This document shows positions 1 through 8,327 of a stretch of 61,988 bases of DNA, one piece after another. The notes beneath the pieces are model-generated. The model saw only the letters and a list, made by a program, of their open reading frames with translations, was not told where the DNA came from and searched no databases. Each line of letters starts with the position of its first letter. Position 1 is the stretch's first letter. A program made the translations under genes and the position numbers. This DNA is from Corynebacterium sp. (lineage in GTDB: Bacteria; Actinomycetota; Actinomycetes; Mycobacteriales; Mycobacteriaceae). The stretch is from NCBI RefSeq assembly GCF_030826625.1, contig NZ_JAPJNQ010000004.1, positions 1-61,988 on the forward strand, in the 5' to 3' direction.

Positions 1-48
1 GGCTAGCTCTGGGGTGGCCTTGGGGAGGGTTTAACCCTATACCTAAAG

Positions 49-62
49 CGAACACATGTTCG
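49..62. promoter_or_regulatory. LexA/SOS box
   Basis: The 14-mer CGAACACATGTTCG is a perfect inverted repeat of the form CGAAC-N4-GTTCG, the Gram-positive SOS box. With flanks it fits the corynebacterial LexA consensus as I recall it (TCGAAM-A-NN-TGTTCGA) at all but the first base. It lies about 100 bp upstream of the methyltransferase start. It could instead serve a divergent gene left of the window. LexA control is inferred from sequence only. Confidence 0.7.
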
Positions 63-159
63 ATTATTTTTAGCGGGTGCGTTCAGCTCATGTTTATGCT
101 TGGTAACGAGCAAGCGGAACACAACACTGGTGCCCCGCATTTTCGGAAAGGATCCGCCA

Positions 160-1269
160 ATGACATCAACGCGACTGACCTCCTTGGAGATCTGTGCTGG
201 TGCAGGTGGGCAAGCACTCGGGTTGGAAAACGCGGGATTTGATCATGCGGCGGTAGTAGAAATTGATAACTGGGCAGCTGAGACTCTGCGGTTGAATCGC
301 GGAGAAACTGGGCCGCATGGTGGCTGGAACGTGCACGAAATGGATGTGCACGATTTCGACGGTACGCAATGGCGGGATCAGATCGATCTCTTCGCAGGGG
401 GTGTGCCGTGCCCACCGTTTTCTATCGCGGGTAAACAGCTAGGCGCTGATGATGAACGCGATCTTTTTCCCGAAGCATTGCGTCTAATCGAAGAGATCAA
501 TCCCTCGGCGGTGTTGCTCGAAAATGTCAAAGGGCTTGGGCAACAACGATTCACCGCTTACCGCAATGACATTATTCGTCGGTTAGAAAGCTTGGGCTAT
601 ACGTCATTTTGGAAGCTGCTGCAGTCAGCAGATTATGGTGTGCCGCAGCTGCGTCCACGGTTTATTCTGGTCGCGCTCAAGAATGAGTTTGCGGAGTTCT
701 TTAGTTGGCCCGAGGCTGCTACCGAGCATGTCACCGTGGGCCAAGCACTGTATGAGCTGATGGCGGAAAATGGTTGGCCAGGTGCAAAACAGTGGGCGCG
801 TAATGCGAATAAAGTTGCACCAACGTTGGTGGGCGGCAGCAAAAAGCACGGAGGACCTGATGTGGGGCCTACCCGAGCGAAAGAAGCCTGGAAAAACCTG
901 GGCGTAAAAGGAACCTCGATTGCTGCCGAACCGCCGTCTGCAGATTTCACGGTTGATCCAGCACAAGCTATGCCGCGGTTGACCGTCCGTATGGGTGGAG
1001 TGATCCAAGGTTTCCCGGATGATTGGCAGTGGGCTGGCGGAAAAACCGCACAATGGCGGCAAGTCGGCAATGCATTTCCACCGCCAGTGGCACAAGCACT
1101 CGGTGAACAAATTAAAAAGCCTTGCAGAAATTACCCATTGCCGACGGCTTTGTGTCTGCCGAACCCACCCGGGTGCGACAGTTGGAGCTACTTTAGGGGA
1201 GGAAGTGAGTTCAGAAATGACGCCGAAAGAAGCTCTGCAGCAGTTAGTACTTGCTTTTCAGAAGGTTGA
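160..1269 (+). CDS. C5 cytosine DNA methyltransferase (NaeI-type RM system), 3' end frameshifted
   Basis: Methylates the C5 carbon of cytosine within a short DNA target. Motif I-like LEICAGAGGQALGLENAGF is at the N-terminus, the catalytic GGVPCPPFS at about residue 80 (Cys84), ENVKG at 121, the VPQLRPRF motif (QxRxR) mid-protein and VGNAFPPPVA near the end. I chose ATG 160 because GGAAAGGA lies 7 bases upstream; the longer open frame to 100 adds non-family sequence. After GEQIKK the frame runs into about 50 residues unlike the family. Restoring one A in the AAAAA run at 1114-1118 gives a natural short tail (KALQKLPIADG...) ending at 1196, just before the Shine-Dalgarno of the next gene. The catalytic core is intact, so activity is plausible. 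Pairing with a NaeI-like nuclease suggests a GCCGGC-type target, which is an inference. Confidence 0.9.
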   Translation: MTSTRLTSLEICAGAGGQALGLENAGFDHAAVVEIDNWAAETLRLNRGETGPHGGWNVHEMDVHDFDGTQWRDQIDLFAGGVPCPPFSIAGKQLGADDERDLFPEALRLIEEINPSAVLLENVKGLGQQRFTAYRNDIIRRLESLGYTSFWKLLQSADYGVPQLRPRFILVALKNEFAEFFSWPEAATEHVTVGQALYELMAENGWPGAKQWARNANKVAPTLVGGSKKHGGPDVGPTRAKEAWKNLGVKGTSIAAEPPSADFTVDPAQAMPRLTVRMGGVIQGFPDDWQWAGGKTAQWRQVGNAFPPPVAQALGEQIKKPCRNYPLPTALCLPNPPGCDSWSYFRGGSEFRNDAERSSAAVSTCFSEG

Positions 1270-1886
1270 TCCCGATGGAAGCCCTCGGGCATTATGGCAT
1301 GCTTTGCCATGCGGATGACGCTAAAAGTACGTTTCGCGTCGGCTTCGTCCACATTCAAGACGAAATACTGACTAAAGGCGGCAACCGTGATCGCAAACGG
1401 AGTATCGCTAAACATGGCAGAGATTCGATTGTGTGGCTGCATTTTGATGCGCCATTTCCTCCCAACACGTTGTTGCAATTGTCGAAGGAAGATAGAAACC
1501 GAATATTGAATTGCTCCTCTGGGGCTGCACGGCTCAACGAGCTCTTTCGCACCGCGCAAGAAATGATCATCCCCCGAGGAATCGTCGCAACCGTGGCGCA
1601 GCAAAAAGACTATATGAAGCGTGTGCGCTACAACGGGGGATCACGTAGCGCGCTGCAGCCAGAAGGCGTCGTCGTTCTTGGTGACTTCAAATATCACCGG
1701 GAAATCGCACAACAACTTGATCTTCCTGTGCCCGAAGATGGGGAATCAGTGTCTGTGCGGTTGGTACCGCATGAAGAAACAGACTCCGCGCCCTTTGCAT
1801 GGATTGCTGGTAAGAGGTGGAGGAAAGCGCAACCGCTCGACCCAGTGGTCATCGCTCCGAAAGTGCCATTTAAAAAACCAGATTGA
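1217..1886 (+). pseudogene. NaeI-like type II restriction endonuclease, internal deletion and frameshift
   Basis: The ATG at 1217 follows AGGGGAGGAA and gives MTPKEALQQL...KVDPDG, resembling the NaeI N-terminus. The match then jumps, in a different frame, to sequence matching the later part of NaeI: GHYGMLCHADDAK, a GNRD stretch, then RLNELFR, IIPRGIVATVAQQKDYMKRV and NGGSRSALQPEG, ending at 1886. The join is at TTGATCCCGATGG (about 1266-1278). This can be read as VDPDG in the first frame and LIPME in the second, so a deletion between two similar short sequences is likely. By my recollection of NaeI, about 80 codons are missing, including the D...DxK active site; only the C-terminal DNA-binding domain remains. 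No nuclease activity is expected. Confidence 0.7.
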
Positions 1887-2128
1887 GCCCCGGTTGGGGA
1901 AGACTTCCCAGCTGAGCAGCAGATTTAGTATGGCCTGAATCATGCTGTGTATATCTGAATGTGAATCGTTCTGGGTTTAGTTCCGCTTCTTTTACGAGCC
2001 TGTGTTGATGGGCTCGGTGCGATAGTACTTGGTTTCTACTTCCTGTGGGCGGTGTTGTCGTGGCCGATATGAAGGCCTTCATGGTCTATCGCGTGCCATA
2101 TTGTGCGGGAAGCGACGAGCATCGGGAT
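1887..2128. other. intergenic gap between RM remnant and cas2
   Basis: No convincing gene on either strand. The short open frames here have no Shine-Dalgarno and resemble no family. It is the convergent junction between the nuclease remnant (plus) and the end of the cas operon (minus). I found no clear terminator hairpin. Confidence 0.5.
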
Positions 2129-2473
2129 TCATCGCTGGTTGTAAGAACGCCGCTGTTGCCGTGCGTTGCTCCAACCGGTTCGTCGGGTGCCGGTTTTTCG
2201 TTTTTGCGGGCGCATGAGCAGGGTGAGGCCGTCGAAATCGGCTGGCTCCCAGTCATGACGGTGCGTGCGAAACTCCATTCCTTGTTCATTCTTCGCTGCT
2301 TGCACAAGTAGGGCCCGGCCGTCTTTGCATAGCTCGATGGTTCTTGCCCACAACAATTCACGGATGCGCGCAGAAGGAGTGCCGACGAAAACCCCTGGGC
2401 TGAGTTCGGTGAGCCATTTTGTTAGGTCGCCGCGCAACCCGGCCGGGCACGCAGTCACGATGAGAACGATCAT
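2129..2473 (-). CDS. cas2: CRISPR-associated endonuclease Cas2, type I-E
   Basis: Partner of Cas1 in the spacer-integration complex, where it is mainly structural. The 114-residue protein starts MIVLIVTACPAGLRGDLTKW and continues to SPGVFVGTPSARIRELLW, the typical Cas2e (ferredoxin-like fold) opening. The basic C-terminal tail (MRPQKRKTGTRRTGWSNARQQ) extends past the core, as is common in I-E Cas2. Its ATG overlaps the cas1 stop codon, so translation is probably coupled. It is the last gene of the cas operon. Confidence 0.95.
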   Translation of the reverse strand: MIVLIVTACPAGLRGDLTKWLTELSPGVFVGTPSARIRELLWARTIELCKDGRALLVQAAKNEQGMEFRTHRHDWEPADFDGLTLLMRPQKRKTGTRRTGWSNARQQRRSYNQR

Positions 2474-3414
2474 TGCGGTTGCGCCTCTTCAAATTCAGAC
2501 CAGTTCATGCCTGCAGAGACCACTTCCAACTCACTCCATAAGTAGAGTTCAGCGTCACTAAATGGTTCTTCGTCAGGAACGCTCATGACAGATTTGAGGT
2601 CATGGACCATCCGCTGCATGAGGCGCTTGTCGACGACTGCATCGCGTAGCAGCCGTCGAACGAGAGGAATTGGGTTATCTGGCGCGGCTGCCACGGCTGA
2701 AAAAGCTGCGGGAATAGCGATTTCAGCTTTGTAGAGATCTGCGATGTCGTACACGAATGCCCGGTCGGTGCCGTTATGAACAATTCCTAGTGCGGGAATG
2801 AATCCTAGCCCAACTACGACAGCGTGTGCGATGCCGTACAGCGATGCGCTCGCAGTGGTTAATGCTTGGTTGATGGGTGTTGCAGCATCAAAATCGTTGG
2901 GATCGTATTCCCTGCGGTTCCACGCAACCCCGGTGCGTTTGGCCTCTGCAGCATAGACTCTTTTCATGCGCGCACCTTCGCGCCCGCGCAATTGCGCCAT
3001 GGTCAGGGCAGATACGTCTTCACCGGGAAAACGTAAACTATACATTTTTCGTGCGCAGTCGAGACGTTTTCGCTGGTTGGTGACGATTTCTGCATGGATT
3101 TCTGCCATGCGCGAAGACTTGGCTGGTGACCGACCGTGTGCGTAATAGCGAACACCACGCTGCCCAGCCCAGACCGTTGCTGCACCAGCATCACCGAGCA
3201 GCGCCATGGCTGCATAAGTAATTCGGGTGCCGGGGCCGAGAATGAGCACAGCGAGTTTCGTGGCTGGTACGTGAGCCACGCCCCGCTGGTCCATGATGGT
3301 GAGTGCATTTCCATCACGGTTAACCACTGCTCGTTCCACATAAAGGAACGAGATGCGGTCACTCATTTGAGATAGGGCTTTGCGCGTGACCGGTACTTCA
3401 TTTGGTGTGGGCAT
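2470..3414 (-). CDS. cas1: CRISPR-associated integrase Cas1, type I-E
   Basis: Metal-dependent integrase that joins new spacers at the leader end of the array, acting with Cas2. RISFLYVERAVVNRDG is the usual Cas1e N-terminal beta domain. The helical domain carries the expected Glu (RGREGARM), His (GIVHNGTDRAF) and Asp (VYDIADLYK) metal ligands. I chose ATG 3414 (314 residues), 5 bases after the cas6e stop; the frame stays open to 3453 but would then overlap cas6e. The adaptation genes sit at the distal end of the operon while the array lies at the other end, upstream of cas3. Confidence 0.95.
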   Translation of the reverse strand: MPTPNEVPVTRKALSQMSDRISFLYVERAVVNRDGNALTIMDQRGVAHVPATKLAVLILGPGTRITYAAMALLGDAGAATVWAGQRGVRYYAHGRSPAKSSRMAEIHAEIVTNQRKRLDCARKMYSLRFPGEDVSALTMAQLRGREGARMKRVYAAEAKRTGVAWNRREYDPNDFDAATPINQALTTASASLYGIAHAVVVGLGFIPALGIVHNGTDRAFVYDIADLYKAEIAIPAAFSAVAAAPDNPIPLVRRLLRDAVVDKRLMQRMVHDLKSVMSVPDEEPFSDAELYLWSELEVVSAGMNWSEFEEAQPQ

Positions 3415-3419
3415 CGCCG

Positions 3420-4067
3420 TTACCGCACCGGTGCGAGAGTGAGTAAGCCACATCCGTAGCCGCGGGCCCGACCGATTCCTTGGGTAAGGGCAGTACGCAG
3501 CTTGGCTGCATCAGTGACCCGCAAGGTACCTGTAAAACGAGCTTTTGCGATGCGCACTGGTCGACTGTTTTTTCCATCCTGCTTTGAACGGTGGAAGTGG
3601 TCGGTCCAGCGCTCAGTGATTGCAGCTGTGTCAACCTCGAAACCAGCTTGAGCAGCTTTCTTGTGTAGCCAATTCAGCTGATGCTCGGCTGATACGTGTG
3701 CCCGTACTTTCCCGCGTTTGCCTTTTTCGAACTCCGAATAGGTTGGGTTAGCAACGAGTTCAAAATGCCAGTGTTGCCCGATCATCAACGTGTCAAGGAA
3801 GCGTTGATAATCCGCAGATTCTGCGGGGCGGGTTTCCCAACCGGCTTGTTCCACTAAATGGTTGCCGGTGGGTTTTTCGGGGCCCACGATGTAGAGCACA
3901 TGGTCATGTTGTCGTTTATCAGCACGCCACAGGACGCGTGCAGTGGAGTCGTCTAAGTCTGGTGGAAACGATGCTCGCACCGCAGCGTGCATGGCTTGTG
4001 GATCGGTGAGGAGTTTTCGCCCTCCGCGACGAGCTGGGTTGATTTGTACGCGTGTCAGTGTGGTCAT
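3420..4067 (-). CDS. cas6e: Cas6e crRNA endoribonuclease (CasE/Cse3)
   Basis: Cuts the array transcript within each repeat hairpin and stays bound to the crRNA 3' hairpin as a Cascade subunit. The 215 residues begin MTTLTRVQINPARRGGRKLL, with a His in DPQAMHAAVRASFP matching the family catalytic His region. The protein ends with the glycine-rich RNA-binding loop QGIGRARGYGCGLLTLAP, diagnostic of Cas6e. Its start overlaps the cas5e stop by 4 bp. The GC-rich repeat stem in the array is a suitable substrate. Confidence 0.95.
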   Translation of the reverse strand: MTTLTRVQINPARRGGRKLLTDPQAMHAAVRASFPPDLDDSTARVLWRADKRQHDHVLYIVGPEKPTGNHLVEQAGWETRPAESADYQRFLDTLMIGQHWHFELVANPTYSEFEKGKRGKVRAHVSAEHQLNWLHKKAAQAGFEVDTAAITERWTDHFHRSKQDGKNSRPVRIAKARFTGTLRVTDAAKLRTALTQGIGRARGYGCGLLTLAPVR

Positions 4068-4786
4068 GCGCGTAGCACCGCCTCAAAAAATCGGTCCGGA
4101 TCAGAGCTGATTTCTCTGCCTTGTGGGTTATCGAGAGTCACATCGTCGCATCGGATTACACCTCTCCACCCGTATTGACGGTGTTGTGGGTCGAAGGAAA
4201 TAGGCACGTCTTGTCGTGCTTCTGCACCTTCTTCGGTGATTTCAGCATCGCGATAAATTGCGAGGTATACAGTCCGCGGAGCGTTCTCCTGGTGGTTTTT
4301 TGTGGCATGCCAGGTTTTATGCTGACGAAGCGCGGTTTCTGCATCGTGCTCGGTGACTCCGATGACTAGCCCTGGATGCACTGGACAAGAACGCCGCCCC
4401 ATGAACAACGGAAACTTCGGGTTGCGAAGTGCCTCGGCCATGCCGTCGAGAAGCTCTTTGGTGTCTGACTCAATGGCGACAACGAACGCTGCATCGGACA
4501 GGAAATATCGGGTTGATAGTTTCGCAGGCGCCGAGGGCTTAGTTTGCCACGGTTGCGCAGTCTGATAATCGCGCAGCAGTCTTCCTGACTGATCGACTCG
4601 AACAGCGAATTTCAGTGCTGCTAAGTCTTCCACTGAGTCTGTGCGCCGACGCCCTTCGGCAGCAGCCAGCAAGCCGATAATCCCAGACTTACTGGGGCGT
4701 TCAGCCGTGGCACGGGTGCTATACCGTGAGGCATCGCCCCAAGACTGGAGTGGCCCTTTCAATAGCAGTAACAGTGAATACGTCAT
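4064..4786 (-). CDS. cas5e: Cascade subunit Cas5e (CasD)
   Basis: Caps the 5' handle of the crRNA in Cascade. The 240-residue protein opens MTYSLLLLLKGPLQSWGDAS and continues with RATAERPSKSGIIGLLAAAEGRRR, the standard Cas5e N-terminal RAMP signature. Length and position between cas7e and cas6e are typical. It starts 2 bases after the cas7e stop and overlaps cas6e by 4 bp, so this part of the operon is tightly coupled. Confidence 0.95.
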   Translation of the reverse strand: MTYSLLLLLKGPLQSWGDASRYSTRATAERPSKSGIIGLLAAAEGRRRTDSVEDLAALKFAVRVDQSGRLLRDYQTAQPWQTKPSAPAKLSTRYFLSDAAFVVAIESDTKELLDGMAEALRNPKFPLFMGRRSCPVHPGLVIGVTEHDAETALRQHKTWHATKNHQENAPRTVYLAIYRDAEITEEGAEARQDVPISFDPQHRQYGWRGVIRCDDVTLDNPQGREISSDPDRFFEAVLRA

Positions 4787-4788
4787 TT

Positions 4789-5919
4789 TTACTCTCCAGC
4801 TGCGCGGCGTAGCTCATCGGTGATTTTATCCTTGAGTTCCGGGAGCGTGATGGTTTCTGCGAGATCCTGGAATGGTTTCGTCAAATCACCGATACCAAGC
4901 ACGAATGCAGCACGCGGTGTGAAGCCGTAGACAGTCTCAATATCGTGAGCTTCTTCTGCGAGCTTCTGTGCGCCAACCTCGCGACGAGACGCCGATTCGG
5001 TAGCCTCAACTGGTGATTCAAAGGCATTAACCAGCGAAATTGGCCGAGAATCACGAACGGTGATGTAGACAAGTTCTGGCAGAGTTTGGTTGGCAAAGGT
5101 GTTAATTTTGCCTGTTGGCAACGACTTGATGAAAGCATCGATGAACTGTTCTGTTGCTTGGACCGCGTTTTCGCGGGAATCCAGATTCTCGGTGAGTGAA
5201 TCAACGTTGACAGTGGCGTAACGGTACAGCGTCGATGACATCATTTGGACGGTACCGAGCATGCCAGCGCCAGTTTCTTCACCTTCTTCAGCCAGATCGT
5301 CGACTGCGGTAAAGAAATCGAATTCTGGTGCGCTCACGTGGATTCCCAGGGCATGGGCAACCTGTACCGAGGCGTCCACGTTGTACGCAGCATCATCAGC
5401 GACCATGCGACCGAACATGCTCATGTCCACCGAGTGTCCGGTGTCCAGGATTTCTTGGGCCTCATTCTTCTTCAAATTTTCGCCATCGCGTTCCAGCAAC
5501 TCTGACACAGCGCGGTCAATTTGGTGCTGGCTCAAGAACAACAGGTATCCAGTTTCTGGATATGGGTTTGCCTCCACTCCGTTTTCAATGTCTTTTTTGG
5601 ATAGCTTTTGCACCGAGGTTTTGATTTTAGCTGCTTTGAACAGCTGTTCTGTACGGCTGATTGCTTCAGCTTGTTCCAGACCAGCGTCTTCAAGTTTGCG
5701 TGCGATTTTTTCCGGTAAACGCTTAGAACGGTCACCGATCTGCTCTGGATCAAAATTGTCCTCGAAGAATTTGCGGATGGCGCGTTTCCACGATTGTGAA
5801 GACACTCGCTGACGTGGGGTTCCACCGAATACAGCGGATTTTGGTGCCCCGGTGTCATCACGGTTGATCAGTGATGGAGGAATGGTTTGCAGAGCGTGGA
5901 TATCAACAATGAGAGACAT
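4789..5919 (-). CDS. cas7e: Cascade backbone subunit Cas7e (CasC/Cse4)
   Basis: Forms the helical backbone of six copies along the crRNA spacer. From ATG 5919 the protein (376 residues) begins MSLIVDIHALQTIPPSLINR, followed by GAPKSAVFGGTPRQRVSSQSWKR, the classical Cas7e start. LPTGKINTFANQTLPELV and RPISLVNAFESPV are conserved family stretches. AAAGGAC 8 bases upstream supports ATG 5919 over the longer open frame to 6006. It lies 25 bp after cse2. Confidence 0.95.
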   Translation of the reverse strand: MSLIVDIHALQTIPPSLINRDDTGAPKSAVFGGTPRQRVSSQSWKRAIRKFFEDNFDPEQIGDRSKRLPEKIARKLEDAGLEQAEAISRTEQLFKAAKIKTSVQKLSKKDIENGVEANPYPETGYLLFLSQHQIDRAVSELLERDGENLKKNEAQEILDTGHSVDMSMFGRMVADDAAYNVDASVQVAHALGIHVSAPEFDFFTAVDDLAEEGEETGAGMLGTVQMMSSTLYRYATVNVDSLTENLDSRENAVQATEQFIDAFIKSLPTGKINTFANQTLPELVYITVRDSRPISLVNAFESPVEATESASRREVGAQKLAEEAHDIETVYGFTPRAAFVLGIGDLTKPFQDLAETITLPELKDKITDELRRAAGE

Positions 5920-5944
5920 AAAATTGTCCTTTCGGGTGAGAAGA

Positions 5945-6562
5945 TTAAGAAGTTGGTTCGGTTTTGGTTTGTGCAGACGGGCGCATAGCTCCGACGGCGA
6001 AATCACGGCCCCACCGCAGCAGAACCCCGGTACGGCGTTGCGGGTGAGTCAGGTTACGCAGATCCACGGCGAATTGCCCGTAGTGAAAGCCCAGCTGTTG
6101 CGACCGCAGCAGGGAAATCAGTGAGCGAAGGTGAATGATGCGGGATTCCTCGCTACCAGCAGCCTGCATTGCGTCGAATCGAAGCTTGATCGATTTGCTG
6201 TCTGCCCCGCGGTAGAGCTGACCGCATGCGTGAGCAAAGGATGCAGAGGCAACGTGTACTGGTGCTGATGCGCTCTGCATGTGCAGTCCGAACAGCGAAA
6301 GGGCGTGGAAGGCTGCCTTTTCAGATGGCGACATGGCGTCCGAGCGTCCGAGTTCTATGTCGCTGAGTGGGGGATTCATGGTCATGAGTACGCGTTGTAA
6401 ACTCAGCGGGTCGTGTTCGACGCTACGAGATACGCTCTTCCGGAGTTCTGCAAGCACACCCCGAGCGTGTGCACCGTCCGGTGTCTGGCCACGCTCGAGA
6501 TAGTCACGTTGCAGCTGTGACACCGTGGAGCTGACACTGTGTTTGAGATTTGTTTCAGTCAT
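5945..6562 (-). CDS. cse2: Cascade small subunit Cse2 (CasB)
   Basis: Small alpha-helical subunit present as a dimer in Cascade, stabilising the crRNA and displaced strand. The 205-residue protein has the usual Cse2 pattern: a variable N-terminal helix, a poorly conserved middle with AAFHALSLFGLHMQ, and a C-terminal part reading LRSLISLLRSQQLGFHYGQFAVDL then LLRWGRDFAVG. Such proteins diverge fast; gene order between cse1 and cas7e supports the call strongly. Confidence 0.9.
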   Translation of the reverse strand: MTETNLKHSVSSTVSQLQRDYLERGQTPDGAHARGVLAELRKSVSRSVEHDPLSLQRVLMTMNPPLSDIELGRSDAMSPSEKAAFHALSLFGLHMQSASAPVHVASASFAHACGQLYRGADSKSIKLRFDAMQAAGSEESRIIHLRSLISLLRSQQLGFHYGQFAVDLRNLTHPQRRTGVLLRWGRDFAVGAMRPSAQTKTEPTS

Positions 6563-6589
6563 CAGTTTTCCTTGAGTTGTAGTAGATTT

Positions 6590-8266
6590 CTAGTTCTCTA
6601 GCAGCGGTAGATCCTTTCTCAGTCTGTAGCGCAATGCCCGGTACAACGATCCGGCATTAATAATTCGTGCATTTGCTTCATCATCTCCTTCTAGAGTTCT
6701 TCCAATCATCGCTTTTTGTCCGGCGCCTCGAACGAGCTCTTCGGCGATGAACAGGAGCTCTTGCTTGATTTGCTTCTGCCATGCCGTGGCCTGATCGTCG
6801 ATGTCATCTGGGCTAAGGTTGCGCAGCCAAGAAATGAATTGTGGTTCAAGGATCGTGTATAGGCGGTCAGCGGCGTCGGCATCAAAGGCGTAGTCACCGC
6901 CTGCAGCTACTGCCAGTTGTCCGGAGAACCAGCCCAAAGAAATTGCGGCATTTTTGGTTGCTTGGGCAGCATCGCGAACGATTTGCCGATGTGCTGTCGA
7001 CAGGCTGTCGTCACGCAACAGGTGCAGGGGTAATCCGATATTCGCAGACACGATGGTTGCGACTGATGACGATTGTGCTCCGTATTCCATAGATACGATA
7101 GCGACGTCGAGAGTCTCAGAGTTCCCAGTCACCTTGGAAATTCGCGCGAGGTTGGCGAGGTTTGCAGGCCTGATGGGAGCGCGATCTTTCCCTTTGAATC
7201 CAGGATCTCCGTCGACGACGATCAGCGGATCGAGCGAGCGCCACATGGTTCGCTGAGTGTCATAAGGGCGTGCGTAGTAGGCATCCAGGCCTTTTTTCGA
7301 TTGATTGGGGCTATAGCGATAAGGGGTCATCGGATCGTTGAGGACATTTTTGCCAGCATCGGGGATTTGATCCCCGTTGCTCACCAAGACACGTGTCACC
7401 AAGGCATTGTCCGCGTCAACGAATAACCTCACGCGACGTGACTGCCAAGTAGCAAGGTCAGCTGGTCCTTGTGGCTGGGGTTCTTTGGAGCGTTGAGCCG
7501 CGGTATCCTGCTTTCGTTCCCAGACCGGTTTATCTTTGCCAGTGTCGATGACGGCCGATTCTGGGGTGTTGAGAATGAGCGTTTCTAACAGGTTGCTGCC
7601 GATGACATAGGTGCCGCCGGTCATCCCTGCCCAGCCTTGACCAATGGGGTACCCTCTGCCGCTTTTGACTCGCTCATCACCGACCGCGCCAGATTTAATT
7701 CCGGAGTAATCAAAGGCGTGCGTGTGAATCAACCACCGTGCTGCTTCGTGGTAGGACAAACTTTGCCGGCCCGCGGCGGTACGCATGGTGAAGTAGTCTT
7801 GTTCTGCGTCAGGAATGATGCGTGCTACTTCTTGTTGAGTATTCGATGACGTGTGTAGATCTGCCACCTGCATAAACGGATTTTCCGCGTCGAGTAAATC
7901 GAAACGGTTATGAACCGTCGCAAGATAATCTAAAACTGTGTCATCTGCACCGGTGGAGTTTAATTGTGCACGGGTTTCAGTCCACCATTCGTCCCACTCA
8001 AACTGTGCAAGTGAACGACGGTTTGTGAGCTCTTCCGCGAGTTCATGGTGGTGTGCGCGCCAGAAAATTGCGAGAAGGACTCGTAAAACTGCGTAATCTT
8101 GCGTAGGGGAATCTCCAACGATCGCTAGGGCTTTGCCAGAACCATCGAAAATTTCACGAATGCTTAAGTTGCGAGCACCATCGAGAGTCCTGCATGGAAT
8201 CCAGGGCTCATCGATGAGATTAAAAGTGCCGGGTGTGGCTGTATCTCTTGGTTGGGCAGTGGGCAT
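6590..8266 (-). CDS. cse1: Cascade large subunit Cse1 (CasA/Cas8e)
   Basis: Recognises the PAM on target DNA and recruits Cas3. The 558 residues contain the family opening FNLIDEPWIPCRTLDG, then VGDSPTQDYAVLRVLLAIFWRAHH. The middle has ENPFMQVADL and the GGTYVIGSNLLETLILNTPES region. The C-terminal four-helix bundle is present up to YRALRYRLRKDLPLLEN. It starts 61 bp after cas3 and ends 27 bp before cse2. The PAM-reading loop cannot be pinned down from sequence alone, which matters because the array suggests an unusual PAM (see findings). Confidence 0.95.
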   Translation of the reverse strand: MPTAQPRDTATPGTFNLIDEPWIPCRTLDGARNLSIREIFDGSGKALAIVGDSPTQDYAVLRVLLAIFWRAHHHELAEELTNRRSLAQFEWDEWWTETRAQLNSTGADDTVLDYLATVHNRFDLLDAENPFMQVADLHTSSNTQQEVARIIPDAEQDYFTMRTAAGRQSLSYHEAARWLIHTHAFDYSGIKSGAVGDERVKSGRGYPIGQGWAGMTGGTYVIGSNLLETLILNTPESAVIDTGKDKPVWERKQDTAAQRSKEPQPQGPADLATWQSRRVRLFVDADNALVTRVLVSNGDQIPDAGKNVLNDPMTPYRYSPNQSKKGLDAYYARPYDTQRTMWRSLDPLIVVDGDPGFKGKDRAPIRPANLANLARISKVTGNSETLDVAIVSMEYGAQSSSVATIVSANIGLPLHLLRDDSLSTAHRQIVRDAAQATKNAAISLGWFSGQLAVAAGGDYAFDADAADRLYTILEPQFISWLRNLSPDDIDDQATAWQKQIKQELLFIAEELVRGAGQKAMIGRTLEGDDEANARIINAGSLYRALRYRLRKDLPLLEN

Positions 8267-8327
8267 AATGATTACCTCTTATTTTGTACGGTCTGTTGAC
8301 TAGCTGTCTTGGTGTTTGTAGTTAAGC

